This document shows, piece by piece, positions 17,421 to 27,073 of a DNA stretch of 40,692 bases. Under the pieces are notes generated by a model. It had not been told where the DNA came from. It searched no databases and saw only the letters and a program-made list of their open reading frames with translations. This DNA is from Companilactobacillus futsaii JCM 17355 (GTDB lineage Bacteria; Bacillota; Bacilli; Lactobacillales; Lactobacillaceae), in assembly GCF_001435505.1 (NCBI RefSeq), contig NZ_AZDO01000024.1, forward strand, positions 1-40,692. Direction: 5' to 3'. Every line of letters begins with the position of its first letter. Within the stretch, counting starts at the first letter, position 1. The position numbers were made by a program, and so were the translations under genes.

Positions 17421-18764
17421 ATGACTAAAGAAATTACATCATCAGATTTAATTAATTTTCAAAAGAATTTCGAAAACACACCCGCTTCTTCAGCTATTAA
17501 AAATGCTGTAATCAACAACGGACTTTTCAAATCAAGTGAAACTATCGAATCTAAAATCGCTATGGATCCAACTTTCTCAGTTGAAATAGACACTGGTAAA
17601 GTTGCTGATCAAATGCGTTCTGGACTCTGCTGGGTCTTCGCTGCTTTGAATACTATGAGACACCCTGTTCAAAATGACTTTAAGATCAAAGGTTTTGAAC
17701 TATCACAAGGTTACATGCTTTTCTGGGATAAATTAGAAAAATCTAACTATTTCTTCGAAAACGTTATCAACACTGCTGCACTTCCAACAGGTGATCGCAA
17801 AGTTGACTTCTTAATGACAACACCTCAACAAGACGGTGGTCAATGGGATATGGTCATGGCACTTGTTCAAAAATATGGACTAGTTCCTAAGAGCGTTATG
17901 CCAGATACTTTCAGTCGTAAGAACTCATCTGAACTAAATAACGTTCTTAACAAGAAACTACGTAAAGGCGCAATTATTTTACGTAACTTAGTTAATGACA
18001 ACAAATCAGAAGAAGACATCGAACGTAAGAAGAACGAACTTCTAAGCGAAATCTACAAGATCTTAGTTTACACAGTCGGCGTTCCTCCAACAAAATTTGA
18101 CTGGGCTTACCGCGATGATGATAAGAACTATCACAAAGAAGTTGGCATTACACCTCAAGAATTCTTCAAGAAATACGTTGGTTGGGACTTAGACAGCTAT
18201 ATCTCAACTATCAACGCTCCAACAGCTGACAAACCATACAACCACGTTTACACAGTTGAAATGCTTGGTAACGTCGTTGGTGGTCGCCAAGTTCGTCACT
18301 TGAATCTTGAAATCAATGACTTCAAGAAATTAGCTATCAAACAACTTCAAGCTGGTGAAACAGTTTGGTTCGGTAGTGATGTTGGTCAAAGTTCCGATCG
18401 TAAGATTGGTATCATGGACACAAATATTTATGATCTTGAAGGTTTATTGAATACCGATTTGAAGATGACTAAAGCAGAACGTCTCGACTACATCGAAAGT
18501 ATGATGACTCACGCTATGGTTATCACTGGTGTTGATTTGGACGAAAACGGCAACCCATTGAAGTGGAAAGTTGAAAACTCATGGGGTGAAAAAGTCGGAA
18601 ACAAAGGTTACTTCGTTATGAGTGACTCATGGTTTGACGAATACGTTTATCAACTAGTTATCAACAAGGAATACTTACCAGAAGACTTAAAGGATACTTT
18701 TGAAAAAGAATCCAAAGAACCTAAAGTTCTTGCACCTTGGGATCCAATGGGTGCTCTTGCTTAA
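17421..18764 (+). CDS. pepC: Papain-like aminopeptidase of the C1B family (PepC/bleomycin hydrolase)
   Basis: A cytoplasmic cysteine peptidase that trims peptides taken up by the cell. The 447 residues show the catalytic triad: Cys in DQMRSGLCWVFAALN at about residue 72, His in MTHAMVITGVD, and Asn in WKVENSWGEKVGNKG. The C-terminus ends in APWDPMGALA, as usual for the family, where the tail reaches into the active site. The usual SGRCW motif reads SGLCW here, so it may belong to an endopeptidase-type paralogue group (PepE/PepG). Codon use is that of a well-expressed gene. It ends the GNAT-rpiA-pepC operon at a strong terminator. Confidence 0.92.
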   Translation: MTKEITSSDLINFQKNFENTPASSAIKNAVINNGLFKSSETIESKIAMDPTFSVEIDTGKVADQMRSGLCWVFAALNTMRHPVQNDFKIKGFELSQGYMLFWDKLEKSNYFFENVINTAALPTGDRKVDFLMTTPQQDGGQWDMVMALVQKYGLVPKSVMPDTFSRKNSSELNNVLNKKLRKGAIILRNLVNDNKSEEDIERKKNELLSEIYKILVYTVGVPPTKFDWAYRDDDKNYHKEVGITPQEFFKKYVGWDLDSYISTINAPTADKPYNHVYTVEMLGNVVGGRQVRHLNLEINDFKKLAIKQLQAGETVWFGSDVGQSSDRKIGIMDTNIYDLEGLLNTDLKMTKAERLDYIESMMTHAMVITGVDLDENGNPLKWKVENSWGEKVGNKGYFVMSDSWFDEYVYQLVINKEYLPEDLKDTFEKESKEPKVLAPWDPMGALA

Positions 18765-18774
18765 TATTCAAATT

Positions 18775-18806
18775 AACCTCGTTAGAAACTCTAGCGGGGT
18801 TTTTCT
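18775..18806 (+). terminator. Terminator after pepC
   Basis: AACCTCGTTAG pairs with CTAGCGGGGTT over 11 positions (including G-T pairs), followed by T residues. Confidence 0.92.
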
Positions 18807-18830
18807 GTACCTAAATTCCGACCCAAAGTC

Positions 18831-18859
18831 TATGTAAAACCCTTTCACTGTCTTATAAT
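18831..18859 (+). promoter_or_regulatory. Promoter of pepX
   Basis: TATAAT at 18854-18859 with a weak -35 (TATGTA, 17-bp spacing). It overlaps the first in-frame ATG at 18858 and so argues for the later start at 18894. Confidence 0.6.
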
Positions 18860-18893
18860 GAAATTAATATCGACGAAGGAGTTGTTCTGCTTA

Positions 18894-21314
18894 ATGAAAA
18901 ATAATCAATTTGCAATTCGTCCTACTGAGTACAAAGATCAATTAGTCGAACTTCAAACAATCGGCTTTCTAGATAAAGATAATGAATCAGAGACCGATCC
19001 CATTAAATTATGGAAAAGCTTTTTAAGTAAAAGTTTTTTAGAAGCTAAAACATCATCGGCTTTTGAGGAAAAATTAAAAACCTATATGGCAACTGACTCC
19101 TTGAATTTAAATGAATACTTAGATTCTGCAACAAATGTTTCTGTCAGTGCTTTTTATAACGTTGCTTTACAATTATTGAAATTCAATCCCGATGTAGACT
19201 TCAGTTTCAGTGATCCGCTAGGTGCAATGAAAAAGATTCAATTGATGATTGCCGATCACAACACTGATTCATTTTCGATAGATGAATTGAAGTCAGCTTG
19301 GTATTGGCTATTAGCTACCCACAACAAAAATGGTCAAACGTTCATTGATTATTTAGCCACTAAGGGATTTTTTGTCCGTTTTTATGGCAAAGTCAATCAT
19401 CCAATGCTCTTCAATGGTAAAACTTTGCCCGTCTTTGATCCACATAAATTAATTCGTGAAGTCGTTTATGTCGAGTCACCTCAAGATACCGACCACGACG
19501 GCAAACGTGATTTATTAAAAGCTGAAGTATTGCGTCCTCAAGCTACTGAAAATGGTTTAAAAGTGCCCGTTCTTTATACCGCCAGCCCTTACAATCAAGG
19601 AACTAACGATGAAACTGGCGAAAAACTAACTCATAACGTTAACGTAACGCTTAAACGTAAAGAACCTAATAACTTACAATACAGTGATATTGAGTACCAC
19701 GAACCAGACGAAAAGTTGCCTCATCCTCGTGTTGTTAATGGTCAAACTAAACATGCTGAAGAAGATTTCTCTCGTGAAAGTTCTTATACAATGAATGATT
19801 ACTTCTTAGCACGTGGCTTTGCCGTAGTCTATATGGCAGGAATTGGAACTAAAGATTCTGAAGGGCTAAGAACTACTGGCGACCCTGACGAAACCACTTC
19901 AACAATTTCTATCATTAAGTGGCTAACCGGCGAATTGCCTGCCTTTACTAATCGAATCGATAATATTGAAATCAAGGCTTGGTGGTCCAATAAACGTATC
20001 GCTATGACGGGTAGATCCTATCTAGGAACTTTGGCCACTGCAGCTGCAACAACTGGCGTTTACGGTCTAAAGACAATCATCAGTGAAGCTGCTATTTCTA
20101 GTTGGTATGACTACTATCGTGACGGTGGACTAGTTATCGCTCCCGGTGGATTTCCCGGTGAGGATGCCGATGTCTTAGCCGAGGAAACATTCAGCCGTCG
20201 TCTTCAACCTGGTGACTTCCACAATGTCAAAGACACTTGGAAACAGCAGATTGAAAAAATCAACCAAGGCCAAGACCGGACAACCGGCGATTACAATACG
20301 TTCTGGGACGCAAGAAATTATCATAAGAATTTCAAGAACATCACCGCTGACGTTTTCATGGTCCACGGTCTTAATGACTGGAATGTTAAGCCTAGAAATG
20401 TTGAACGTCTTTGGAACGGGATAAAACATAACGGCGTTACAAAAAAACTGATTTTACACCAAGGTCAACATATTTATATCAACGCTTTTAGATCGATTGA
20501 CTATAACGACATCATCAATTTATGGCTCACCCATGAATTACTCGGAGTGGATAATCAAGCTAAAGAAATCATTCCCAATGTCATTATTCAAGACAACACA
20601 AAAGCAGAAACTTGGAATGCTTATCAAGACTGGGCTAGCAGCAACGATGAACAAATTAAATATCACTTATCAAGTGATAAATTAATTACTGATGATTCCA
20701 AGGAGCAAGAACTATCTTTTAATGATCAATTAGACAAAAAGTCCTTTGATTTTTACGTAAAGCATAACGATACTTGGGAAAATGATTTACTATCTTCTAA
20801 TGAGAAGTTATTTAAGAATCGCCTGCTCTTTAAGACGGATCCACTAGATGATGATTTAACAATCGATGGCAAAACTTTAGTTAACTTAAAAGTTTCATCC
20901 AACCAAAACATTGGTCTTTTGAGTTTCCAATTAGTTGACTACGGTCTAACTAAACGTTTAAGGGTTTCTCCTACATTACTTTCTAAGAATAGTCTAGCTG
21001 GAACCTTTGATTGGCGTGAAGATGATTTACGTGAATTTACTTATGACAAAGAAACTCCTTTCAAAATGATATCTAAGGGTCATCTTAATTTACAAAATCG
21101 AGAAAACAATTATAAAGTTGATGAACTAAAACCAGATGTTTTCTATAATGTGAGTGTTGAATTACAACCAACATTTTATAAACTCTTGAAAGGACATCAA
21201 TTAGGACTGATCGTCTATGCAACTGATTTTGGAATGACGGTTCGTGGTAATCAAGATATTAAATACACAATTCAAACCAAAGATTCATCATTGATCGTTC
21301 CAATTAACAAATAG
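18894..21314 (+). CDS. pepX: Xaa-Pro dipeptidyl-peptidase
   Basis: Serine peptidase of family S15 that removes X-Pro dipeptides from casein-like peptides in lactic acid bacteria. It is 806 residues. An N-terminal helical domain is followed by the alpha/beta-hydrolase domain. The catalytic Ser is in [13 protein letters not shown], the Asp is probably in the [13 protein letters not shown] region, and His is in [11 protein letters not shown]-terminal beta-rich domain follows. The start ([13 protein letters not shown]) is typical of PepX. GGAG lies 12 bases upstream; an in-frame TTG at 18882 is less likely. It is transcribed alone. Confidence 0.95.
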   Translation: MKNNQFAIRPTEYKDQLVELQTIGFLDKDNESETDPIKLWKSFLSKSFLEAKTSSAFEEKLKTYMATDSLNLNEYLDSATNVSVSAFYNVALQLLKFNPDVDFSFSDPLGAMKKIQLMIADHNTDSFSIDELKSAWYWLLATHNKNGQTFIDYLATKGFFVRFYGKVNHPMLFNGKTLPVFDPHKLIREVVYVESPQDTDHDGKRDLLKAEVLRPQATENGLKVPVLYTASPYNQGTNDETGEKLTHNVNVTLKRKEPNNLQYSDIEYHEPDEKLPHPRVVNGQTKHAEEDFSRESSYTMNDYFLARGFAVVYMAGIGTKDSEGLRTTGDPDETTSTISIIKWLTGELPAFTNRIDNIEIKAWWSNKRIAMTGRSYLGTLATAAATTGVYGLKTIISEAAISSWYDYYRDGGLVIAPGGFPGEDADVLAEETFSRRLQPGDFHNVKDTWKQQIEKINQGQDRTTGDYNTFWDARNYHKNFKNITADVFMVHGLNDWNVKPRNVERLWNGIKHNGVTKKLILHQGQHIYINAFRSIDYNDIINLWLTHELLGVDNQAKEIIPNVIIQDNTKAETWNAYQDWASSNDEQIKYHLSSDKLITDDSKEQELSFNDQLDKKSFDFYVKHNDTWENDLLSSNEKLFKNRLLFKTDPLDDDLTIDGKTLVNLKVSSNQNIGLLSFQLVDYGLTKRLRVSPTLLSKNSLAGTFDWREDDLREFTYDKETPFKMISKGHLNLQNRENNYKVDELKPDVFYNVSVELQPTFYKLLKGHQLGLIVYATDFGMTVRGNQDIKYTIQTKDSSLIVPINK

Positions 21315-21374
21315 TACCAAAAGTCTTTAAATGCCTTGATATATATGGAATCTCACTAGACCAAAATTATGTGG

Positions 21375-21403
21375 TTTCATACTATCAAATTCAATGTTAT
21401 AAT
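21375..21403 (+). promoter_or_regulatory. Promoter of kup
   Basis: TTTCAT at 21375-21380, a 17-bp spacer and TATAAT at 21398-21403, with TG one base before the -10 (extended -10). Confidence 0.75.
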
Positions 21404-21438
21404 CGCGGTTGAACTGTTTAATTTTGGAGATTATTTAT

Positions 21439-23523
21439 ATGGAAAAGACACAACTGAATTCTTTGAAAAATAACCCCCATTCAAAGATGAGTATAGCTGG
21501 ATTCCTAATTGCTTTAGGAATCGTTTATGGAGATATTGGTACATCTCCTCTATATGTTATGCACTCTTTGATGGTTGGGAACGGTGGACTAGAAAAAATG
21601 TCCACTGATTTTATTTTAGGTAGTGTTTCACTAATTTTCTGGACACTGACTTTAGTAACGACAATCAAGTATGTTTTGATTGCTTTGCGTGCTGATAACC
21701 GTGGTGAAGGTGGTATCTTTGCACTTTACACTTTGGTTAGAAAACGTGCTAAATGGTTGATTATCCCAGCTATGATTGGTGGAGCAACTTTCTTAGCCGA
21801 TGGAATGATGACTCCGGCTGTTACTGTTACAGCTGCAATTGAGGGTCTAAAAGGTATTGAGATCAACAATCTGGTCTTAATTAGTACTCAAAATCAAGTT
21901 ATCATTGTAACGGTCATCATTTTGTCGACTCTCTTCTTTATTCAGAGATTTGGGACACAACTTATTGGTCGAGCTTTTGGCCCTATTATGTTGATTTGGT
22001 TCAGTTTCTTAGGTGTAGTTGGTATTTTCAATCTTTCATCAGATTGGACTATCATCCGAGCTTTAAATCCTTACTACGCTTTTGAATTGCTCAGAAGCCC
22101 TATCAATATTCGAGGTGTTTTCATCTTAGGTAGTATCTTCTTGGCTACTACTGGTGCTGAAGCTTTGTACTCTGATATGGGACACGTTGGTCGTCCAAAT
22201 ATTTACACTAGTTGGCCTTTTGTAAAGGTTTGTTTGTTGCTTAGCTATTTAGGACAAGCTGCTTGGATAATTGGTGTGCGTGACAATCATGCCTTGCAAC
22301 AAATGGGTTCTTCAATGAATCCTTTCTACCAATCTATTCCTGCTGACTTTAGACTCTTTGGAATCTTCTTGTCGGCTATGGCAGCTATCATTGCTTCTCA
22401 AGCTTTGATTTCTGGTTCTTATACTTTGGTATCGGAAGCTACAAAACTAAGAATGTTCCCTCGTTTGAAGACTTACTATCCTACAAACTTCAAGGGTCAA
22501 CTTTACATTCCAACTGTTAACTCAATTATCTGGGTCGTTTGTTTGTTTATCGTTTTCTTTTTCAAAACATCAGAAAACATGTCTAACGCTTATGGTCTGG
22601 AAATTACTATTACTATGTTAATGACTACGATCCTCTTGCATCAATGGTTGTTGATGAAACGTGCTAATAGGTTCTTTACTACTGTTATCATCAGTTTCTT
22701 CTTTATCATTGAAAGTATTTTCTTTGTAACTAATAGTAGTAAGTTCATCCACGGTGCTTATATTACAATGTTCATCGCGGCTTTACTTATCATCGTTATG
22801 TTCGTTTGGAGATACGGTGAAAGACTCAAGGATGACAATACATTTAGAAGTCACTTCGTTTCACTATTAGCTTTTAAACATCAATTAAATGACTTAAGAA
22901 AAGATCCTAGTTATCCGCTTTATACAACTAATTTAGTTTATTTGACTAAGATTCATGATGGTTATCGTATCAAGAAAAACATTCTTTATTCAATTCTTGA
23001 TAAACGTCCTAAACGTGCGCAAGTTTATTGGTTCGTAACAGTTAACGTTACTGATGAGCCTTATACAGCCGCTTATAGCGTTGAAACTTTCGATACTGAC
23101 TACATGGTCAGCGTACAACTATACTTAGGATTTAGAGTCGACCAAAAGGTTAATGTTTATCTTCGTCAAGTAGTTAATGACATGATGTCAAACGGCGAAA
23201 TTAAACCACAGCCACAGAAATATACGACTATTCCTGATCGTGAAGTTGGTGATTTCTCCTTTGTTATTATTAAAGAAGTTATCTCACCAGATACTAAGAT
23301 CAGTAGTTTGAACAAGAGCATTATTAATATGCGTTTGATTTTACAAAAATTCATCTCACCTGCTACTTGGTTTGGACTTTCTTACAGTGATGTTGTTGAA
23401 GAACGTGTTCCATTAGTTCTTGGTAAAGTATCACTCAATCGCTTGCGTCTCGTTAGAAAAGATCGTTCTGCTTTGAAAGATATTCAAATTGACGACGAAA
23501 TCGATGACGATGACGACGAATAA
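21439..23523 (+). CDS. kup: KUP-family potassium uptake protein
   Basis: Proton-coupled K+ transporter, 694 residues. About twelve membrane segments occupy residues 15-445. The N-terminal signature GIVYGDIGTSPLYVM and DNRGEGGIFALYTL are family hallmarks. A long cytoplasmic C-terminal domain ends in a run of Asp and Glu. The start at 21439 (MEKTQLNS) follows TTGGAG; a TTG ten codons upstream is possible. No known potassium or c-di-AMP riboswitch fits in the short leader. The gene ends at a bidirectional terminator. Confidence 0.96.
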   Translation: MEKTQLNSLKNNPHSKMSIAGFLIALGIVYGDIGTSPLYVMHSLMVGNGGLEKMSTDFILGSVSLIFWTLTLVTTIKYVLIALRADNRGEGGIFALYTLVRKRAKWLIIPAMIGGATFLADGMMTPAVTVTAAIEGLKGIEINNLVLISTQNQVIIVTVIILSTLFFIQRFGTQLIGRAFGPIMLIWFSFLGVVGIFNLSSDWTIIRALNPYYAFELLRSPINIRGVFILGSIFLATTGAEALYSDMGHVGRPNIYTSWPFVKVCLLLSYLGQAAWIIGVRDNHALQQMGSSMNPFYQSIPADFRLFGIFLSAMAAIIASQALISGSYTLVSEATKLRMFPRLKTYYPTNFKGQLYIPTVNSIIWVVCLFIVFFFKTSENMSNAYGLEITITMLMTTILLHQWLLMKRANRFFTTVIISFFFIIESIFFVTNSSKFIHGAYITMFIAALLIIVMFVWRYGERLKDDNTFRSHFVSLLAFKHQLNDLRKDPSYPLYTTNLVYLTKIHDGYRIKKNILYSILDKRPKRAQVYWFVTVNVTDEPYTAAYSVETFDTDYMVSVQLYLGFRVDQKVNVYLRQVVNDMMSNGEIKPQPQKYTTIPDREVGDFSFVIIKEVISPDTKISSLNKSIINMRLILQKFISPATWFGLSYSDVVEERVPLVLGKVSLNRLRLVRKDRSALKDIQIDDEIDDDDDE

Positions 23524-23524
23524 C

Positions 23525-23556
23525 AAAAAGCCTTCACAATTCGTGAGGGCTTTTTT
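23525..23556. terminator. Bidirectional terminator, kup and the converging gene
   Basis: AAAAAGCCTTCAC pairs with GTGAGGGCTTTTTT around a 5-base loop. T runs are present on both strands, between two convergent genes. Confidence 0.92.
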
Positions 23557-23557
23557 G

Positions 23558-24076
23558 TTATGCTTGTAAAACTTTAACTGTTTTTTGATTTAATTTATTA
23601 GTAATAAAATCGACTACCCATTCAACATCCTTTTGTGGAGCTCCTGATTTTAATAAGTTCCAGGAAAGATCTAAAGCCACATCATGACCATCATCTACTT
23701 TTAAAATAATATAATGCGGCGTCCACTTATTTGATTTCTTAGTTACAACTAATGAATATGACAAGATATCGTCAAAAGAAATTGTTTTTTGCTTTTTAGC
23801 TAACGGTAGGAAAATGGCTTTGATACGTTTAGTCCAAGTACTGTAATCATAGTAAGAGACATTTCCTTCTGTGATTTTCCATTGTCCGTAAAGACTTGGC
23901 AAAAATCTTGGATAAACAATAATACTTTGAATTAAAAAGGCAATTGCTCCAAAGATTATACCTGCCGTTAAATTCTGCTTTAAGATAATAAAAAAGAAGC
24001 TACCTATAGCTGCTCCAAAAATCAAACTATTGATCAATGGAATCCAATTTAATTTTCTTGCAAAACTTTTTTCCAT
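23558..24076 (-). CDS. Two-TM membrane protein with a PH-like domain, unknown function (paralogue 1)
   Basis: A 172-residue protein. Two hydrophobic segments lie at about residues 12-32 and 36-53. A soluble domain of alternating strands follows, beginning YPRFLPSLYGQWKITEGNVSYYDYSTW. Its layout (two TM segments, then a beta-rich domain) resembles bacterial PH/YcxB-like proteins, but I cannot name the family. It is a clear paralogue of the gene at 30164-30697: both share Y-x-DY-x-TW-x-K, AIFLP and an I-x-F-x2-I-x-S motif. It is transcribed alone, convergent to kup. Confidence 0.8.
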   Translation of the reverse strand: MEKSFARKLNWIPLINSLIFGAAIGSFFFIILKQNLTAGIIFGAIAFLIQSIIVYPRFLPSLYGQWKITEGNVSYYDYSTWTKRIKAIFLPLAKKQKTISFDDILSYSLVVTKKSNKWTPHYIILKVDDGHDVALDLSWNLLKSGAPQKDVEWVVDFITNKLNQKTVKVLQA

Positions 24077-24237
24077 CTTAATCGCCTACTTTTAAATTCT
24101 TAGTCATTTATTATTTCGTTAATAAATTTAAATTAAAATAGGCATTATATCAAAGAAATTGCTCTAAAATAGACATCTTGTAACAGAAAGGGGTAACAAT
24201 CTTTTGTTATTAAAAAAGTCCTACCAATTTTTTTGTA

Positions 24238-25041
24238 TTATTGTAAAAAATTCTTTATACCATAAGCCACGCCATCTTCATCGTTATTCTTCGTAATGTA
24301 CTTGCCATATTCTTTCACACCATCTAAGGCATTATCCATGACGACTGGCGTTCCGACCATTTCTAACATCGATAAATCGTTGAATCCGTCTCCAAAAGCC
24401 GCCATATCCATTTTAAGCAATTTTTCTAAGTCCTGAATATATTTGATGCCACGTGATTTCTGAGCCAAGTGACTAGTAATCTCGAGGTAATACTCGCCTG
24501 ATTGTTTAATACTCATATCTCCAGAATTAATTGATTCCACTTTTTCAATCAACTGTTTCATTTCAATAGCATCAAAAGATATCATCATGATTTTAAAAAC
24601 TTTAATATCAGGCTGTTTTAACAAAGAAACATAATCGACTAATTTAGGCGTTTGCCCACCCATTTTTTGTTCATATTTGACGCCTTTATCGAATTTATCA
24701 ATATACCAGGTGTCAATATCGTAAAAACTACGACTTACTTTGGGAAAGTGTTCGTCAACTAAAGCAATTACTTTCTTTAAACTATCAATATTCAATGTAT
24801 GCTCACTGAGTATTTTCAAGTCTTGATCTTGTTTTTGAAAAATCAGACCACCATTGAAACCAATTTGTGGCTCTTTCAAGTCAAGTTTATCAATGACTTC
24901 GGTCATTTCCATTGGCGAACGAGCCGAAACTAATGTAAACGGAATCTGACTTTCTTTAATAGTTTGGACGTTAGTTTCACTAATTTTACAGTCACTTTGT
25001 AAAAGAGTCCCATCCATGTCAGAAAAAATATGTTTGATCAA
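24238..25041 (-). CDS. Cof-type HAD-superfamily phosphatase
   Basis: A 267-residue HAD phosphatase of the Cof/YidA group, probably acting on sugar or nucleotide phosphates. Motif I is FSDMDGTLL at the N-terminus, motif II SARSP, and motif IV GDGFNDLSMLEMVGTPVVM, with the large C2 cap domain between. I favour TTG at 25041 as the start, because AGGAGG is seven bases upstream. The ATG at 25047 would touch the ribosome binding site. A TATAAT at 25072-25077 (minus strand) may be its -10. Confidence 0.92.
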   Translation of the reverse strand: MIKHIFSDMDGTLLQSDCKISETNVQTIKESQIPFTLVSARSPMEMTEVIDKLDLKEPQIGFNGGLIFQKQDQDLKILSEHTLNIDSLKKVIALVDEHFPKVSRSFYDIDTWYIDKFDKGVKYEQKMGGQTPKLVDYVSLLKQPDIKVFKIMMISFDAIEMKQLIEKVESINSGDMSIKQSGEYYLEITSHLAQKSRGIKYIQDLEKLLKMDMAAFGDGFNDLSMLEMVGTPVVMDNALDGVKEYGKYITKNNDEDGVAYGIKNFLQ

Positions 25042-25071
25042 AATCATCCCTCCTGAATTGAGTTATCTCTC

Positions 25072-25077
25072 ATTATA
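25072..25077 (-). promoter_or_regulatory. -10 element candidate of the Cof-type phosphatase gene
   Basis: TATAAT on the minus strand 31 bases before the TTG start. I see no convincing -35 at 17 bp. Confidence 0.5.
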
Positions 25078-25100
25078 ATGAAAGCGAATACATTTTTCTA

Positions 25101-25131
25101 CAAAAAAACAGCCAATCAACTGATTAGCTGT
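25101..25131 (-). terminator. Terminator after the GlcU-like gene
   Basis: On the minus strand ACAGCTAATCA pairs with TGATTGGCTGT (one mismatch), then seven T residues. Confidence 0.9.
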
Positions 25132-25135
25132 TTGA

Positions 25136-25996
25136 TTATGACGCAAATGATGTTGCAATACTACCGATAACAATCAAAACGATCCCTAAGATCGTAAAAG
25201 TCAATTCACGATGACTTTTGTGTTCGTGTAAGACGATAATCCCACCAAATGTACCAATCACAACGTTTAATTGTGTCCAGATAAAGGCAGAAGTATTACC
25301 GTTGGCTTTAGCTGAGAAAATATAAGCAAAAGCAGCGATTCCCCAAGCAATACCAGCAATAATATTTTGATATTGTTGTTTTTGTTTGAATGAACTACGG
25401 TCTGTAAACAAGGCATAGATAATCGCACCTAATAAAATACCTAACATTTCAGGCAAGAAAATTCCGGTACTACTTTCATTCTTAACGATTGACATATTTG
25501 GAAATGATGAATAAATCCAAAAACCTACCGTCGTGCATAGAAGGAATAAAGCATCCTTTACTTCCATCTTTTGAGAGGTTGAACTATCAGTAACTGATGT
25601 TAACAAAGCACCGACAACAACGATCAATAAAGCAGCGATTCCGATAACTTTGGCATGGGCACTATTCCAATCACCAAAAATCAACATCCCAATGATTGAA
25701 TTACCAACTAGTTGAAAAACTGTTGATAAGGGAACCGTACCAGATACACCGATACGCTTGAAAGAAATGAATTGACCAATCTGACCAATTGTCCATAAGG
25801 CTCCACATAAAACAGAGAACCAAAAGGCTTGAGCACTAACACTTGGTTGAGTAACTAAGTAAGAAATCAATCCAACAATAGTTGCTCCAGCACCAATACC
25901 AAACATTTGGTTAACTGGAGAACCACCAACTTTTCCAGTAATGATTGGCATAAAACCCCAACCTAAGGCTGGTATTAAAGCGATTAAAATATTCAT
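25136..25996 (-). CDS. GRP/GlcU-type sugar uptake protein (RbsU-like)
   Basis: A 286-residue membrane protein with about ten hydrophobic segments and the drug/metabolite-transporter two-repeat layout. LIALIPALGWGFMPIITGKVGGSP at the start and IAGIAWGIAAFAYIFSAKANG in the second half are typical of the GRP family (GlcU glucose, RbsU ribose). The substrate cannot be read from the sequence. The start follows AAAGGAG. It is a single-gene unit ended by its own terminator. Confidence 0.9.
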   Translation of the reverse strand: MNILIALIPALGWGFMPIITGKVGGSPVNQMFGIGAGATIVGLISYLVTQPSVSAQAFWFSVLCGALWTIGQIGQFISFKRIGVSGTVPLSTVFQLVGNSIIGMLIFGDWNSAHAKVIGIAALLIVVVGALLTSVTDSSTSQKMEVKDALFLLCTTVGFWIYSSFPNMSIVKNESSTGIFLPEMLGILLGAIIYALFTDRSSFKQKQQYQNIIAGIAWGIAAFAYIFSAKANGNTSAFIWTQLNVVIGTFGGIIVLHEHKSHRELTFTILGIVLIVIGSIATSFAS

Positions 25997-26334
25997 AGCA
26001 AACTCCTTTTCAGCAAACGAATATTAGTAATAATTATTTTTTTAACGTGGCATATATTTCATATATAAGGAACTGTGTTTCTCATCATACAATATCTATT
26101 ACTCAGACAAAAAATGAACATTATTACGAACAAATTTAGCTAAATGAGTCCATTTGGCATCAAAAAAATTGCATAACTCATCTAGACCATTTAAATAGTT
26201 TACAACAATATTTGAAAAAAGAAAGCATTTTCTCTCAAAAAAGCAAAAAAATGAAAGTGCATTCAAAGCCGTCCTTAGGCTAGCAAGCACTTCCAAATAT
26301 TTTTAAAAATTAATAATTTTGTATTTAATCAGCA
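25997..26334. other. Intergenic region between GlcU-like gene and gpmA
   Basis: About 340 AT-rich bases. The GlcU-like leader is in the left part. The right part carries the gpmA terminator. A 65-codon open frame (26099-26296, minus) spans the terminator and has no ribosome binding site, so I do not call it a gene. Confidence 0.5.
26245..26292 (-). terminator. Terminator after gpmA
   Basis: On the minus strand AAGTGC pairs with GCACTT, and an inner AGCC/GGCT stem stands in the middle, followed by TCATTTTTTT. It is an imperfect 38-base hairpin 43 bases past the gpmA stop. Confidence 0.7.
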
Positions 26335-27009
26335 TTAATAATGTGGACGATTATTATTTATAATATTTAATTTGTCGTCAAAATCATAAATCAATGGAGT
26401 GCCATTGGCGACTTCTACCCCATCGATATCTTTATCACTGATACCTTCAATATATTTAATCAAGGCTCTGATCGTACTTCCATGAGCTACAATCAATTGA
26501 TTTTTCCCATCTAAGAGTCCTGGTGCCACATGATCGACATAATAAGGAACTATCCGTTGATAAGCTTCATAAAGACTTTCTGCGACTGGCATCATGTGTT
26601 GATCAAAATATTTATAGGGACCAGTGGTTGGATCTGGCTTACTTAGAGCTGGTGGAACTGAATAAAAACTTCTCCGCCATAAGTGAACTTGTTCCAAACC
26701 GTATTCTTTTCTCGTATCATCTTTATTGAGTCCTCTTAAAGCTCCATAGTGACGTTCATTTAAGCGCCAAGTCTTAGTTATTGGCACATAATTAAGTTTT
26801 AAATCATCTTGAATAATGTAGGCTGTCTTAATAGCACGCCGTAAAACTGATGTATGTACGTGATCAAAATAAAAACCTTTGAGCTTTTTAGCAGCTTCAT
26901 GTGCTTGCATTACACCTTCGTGCGTTAAATCAACATCATTCCACCCCGTATATTGATTCAAAGCATTAGCAATACTCTCTCCATGTCTTACCATGACAAG
27001 TTTTACCAT
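26335..27009 (-). CDS. gpmA: 2,3-bisphosphoglycerate-dependent phosphoglycerate mutase
   Basis: Converts 3- to 2-phosphoglycerate in glycolysis. The 224 residues have the phosphohistidine motif LVMVRHGES, NQYTGWNDVDLTHEG, the catalytic LNERHYGALRGLNK and the second His in VAHGSTIRALIKYIEG. The length is slightly under the 228-230 common in the family. It is a stand-alone gene, so the genome may have another copy elsewhere. Confidence 0.96.
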   Translation of the reverse strand: MVKLVMVRHGESIANALNQYTGWNDVDLTHEGVMQAHEAAKKLKGFYFDHVHTSVLRRAIKTAYIIQDDLKLNYVPITKTWRLNERHYGALRGLNKDDTRKEYGLEQVHLWRRSFYSVPPALSKPDPTTGPYKYFDQHMMPVAESLYEAYQRIVPYYVDHVAPGLLDGKNQLIVAHGSTIRALIKYIEGISDKDIDGVEVANGTPLIYDFDDKLNIINNNRPHY

Positions 27010-27073
27010 ATTATGACATTCCCAACTTTCATATAAAATTACCTTTTAATCTTAGCACAGTTTGGTTTTTAAA

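Noticed and set aside
26099-26296. 65-codon open frame on the minus strand
   Set aside because: It spans the gpmA terminator, has no ribosome binding site and a composition typical of AT-rich non-coding DNA.
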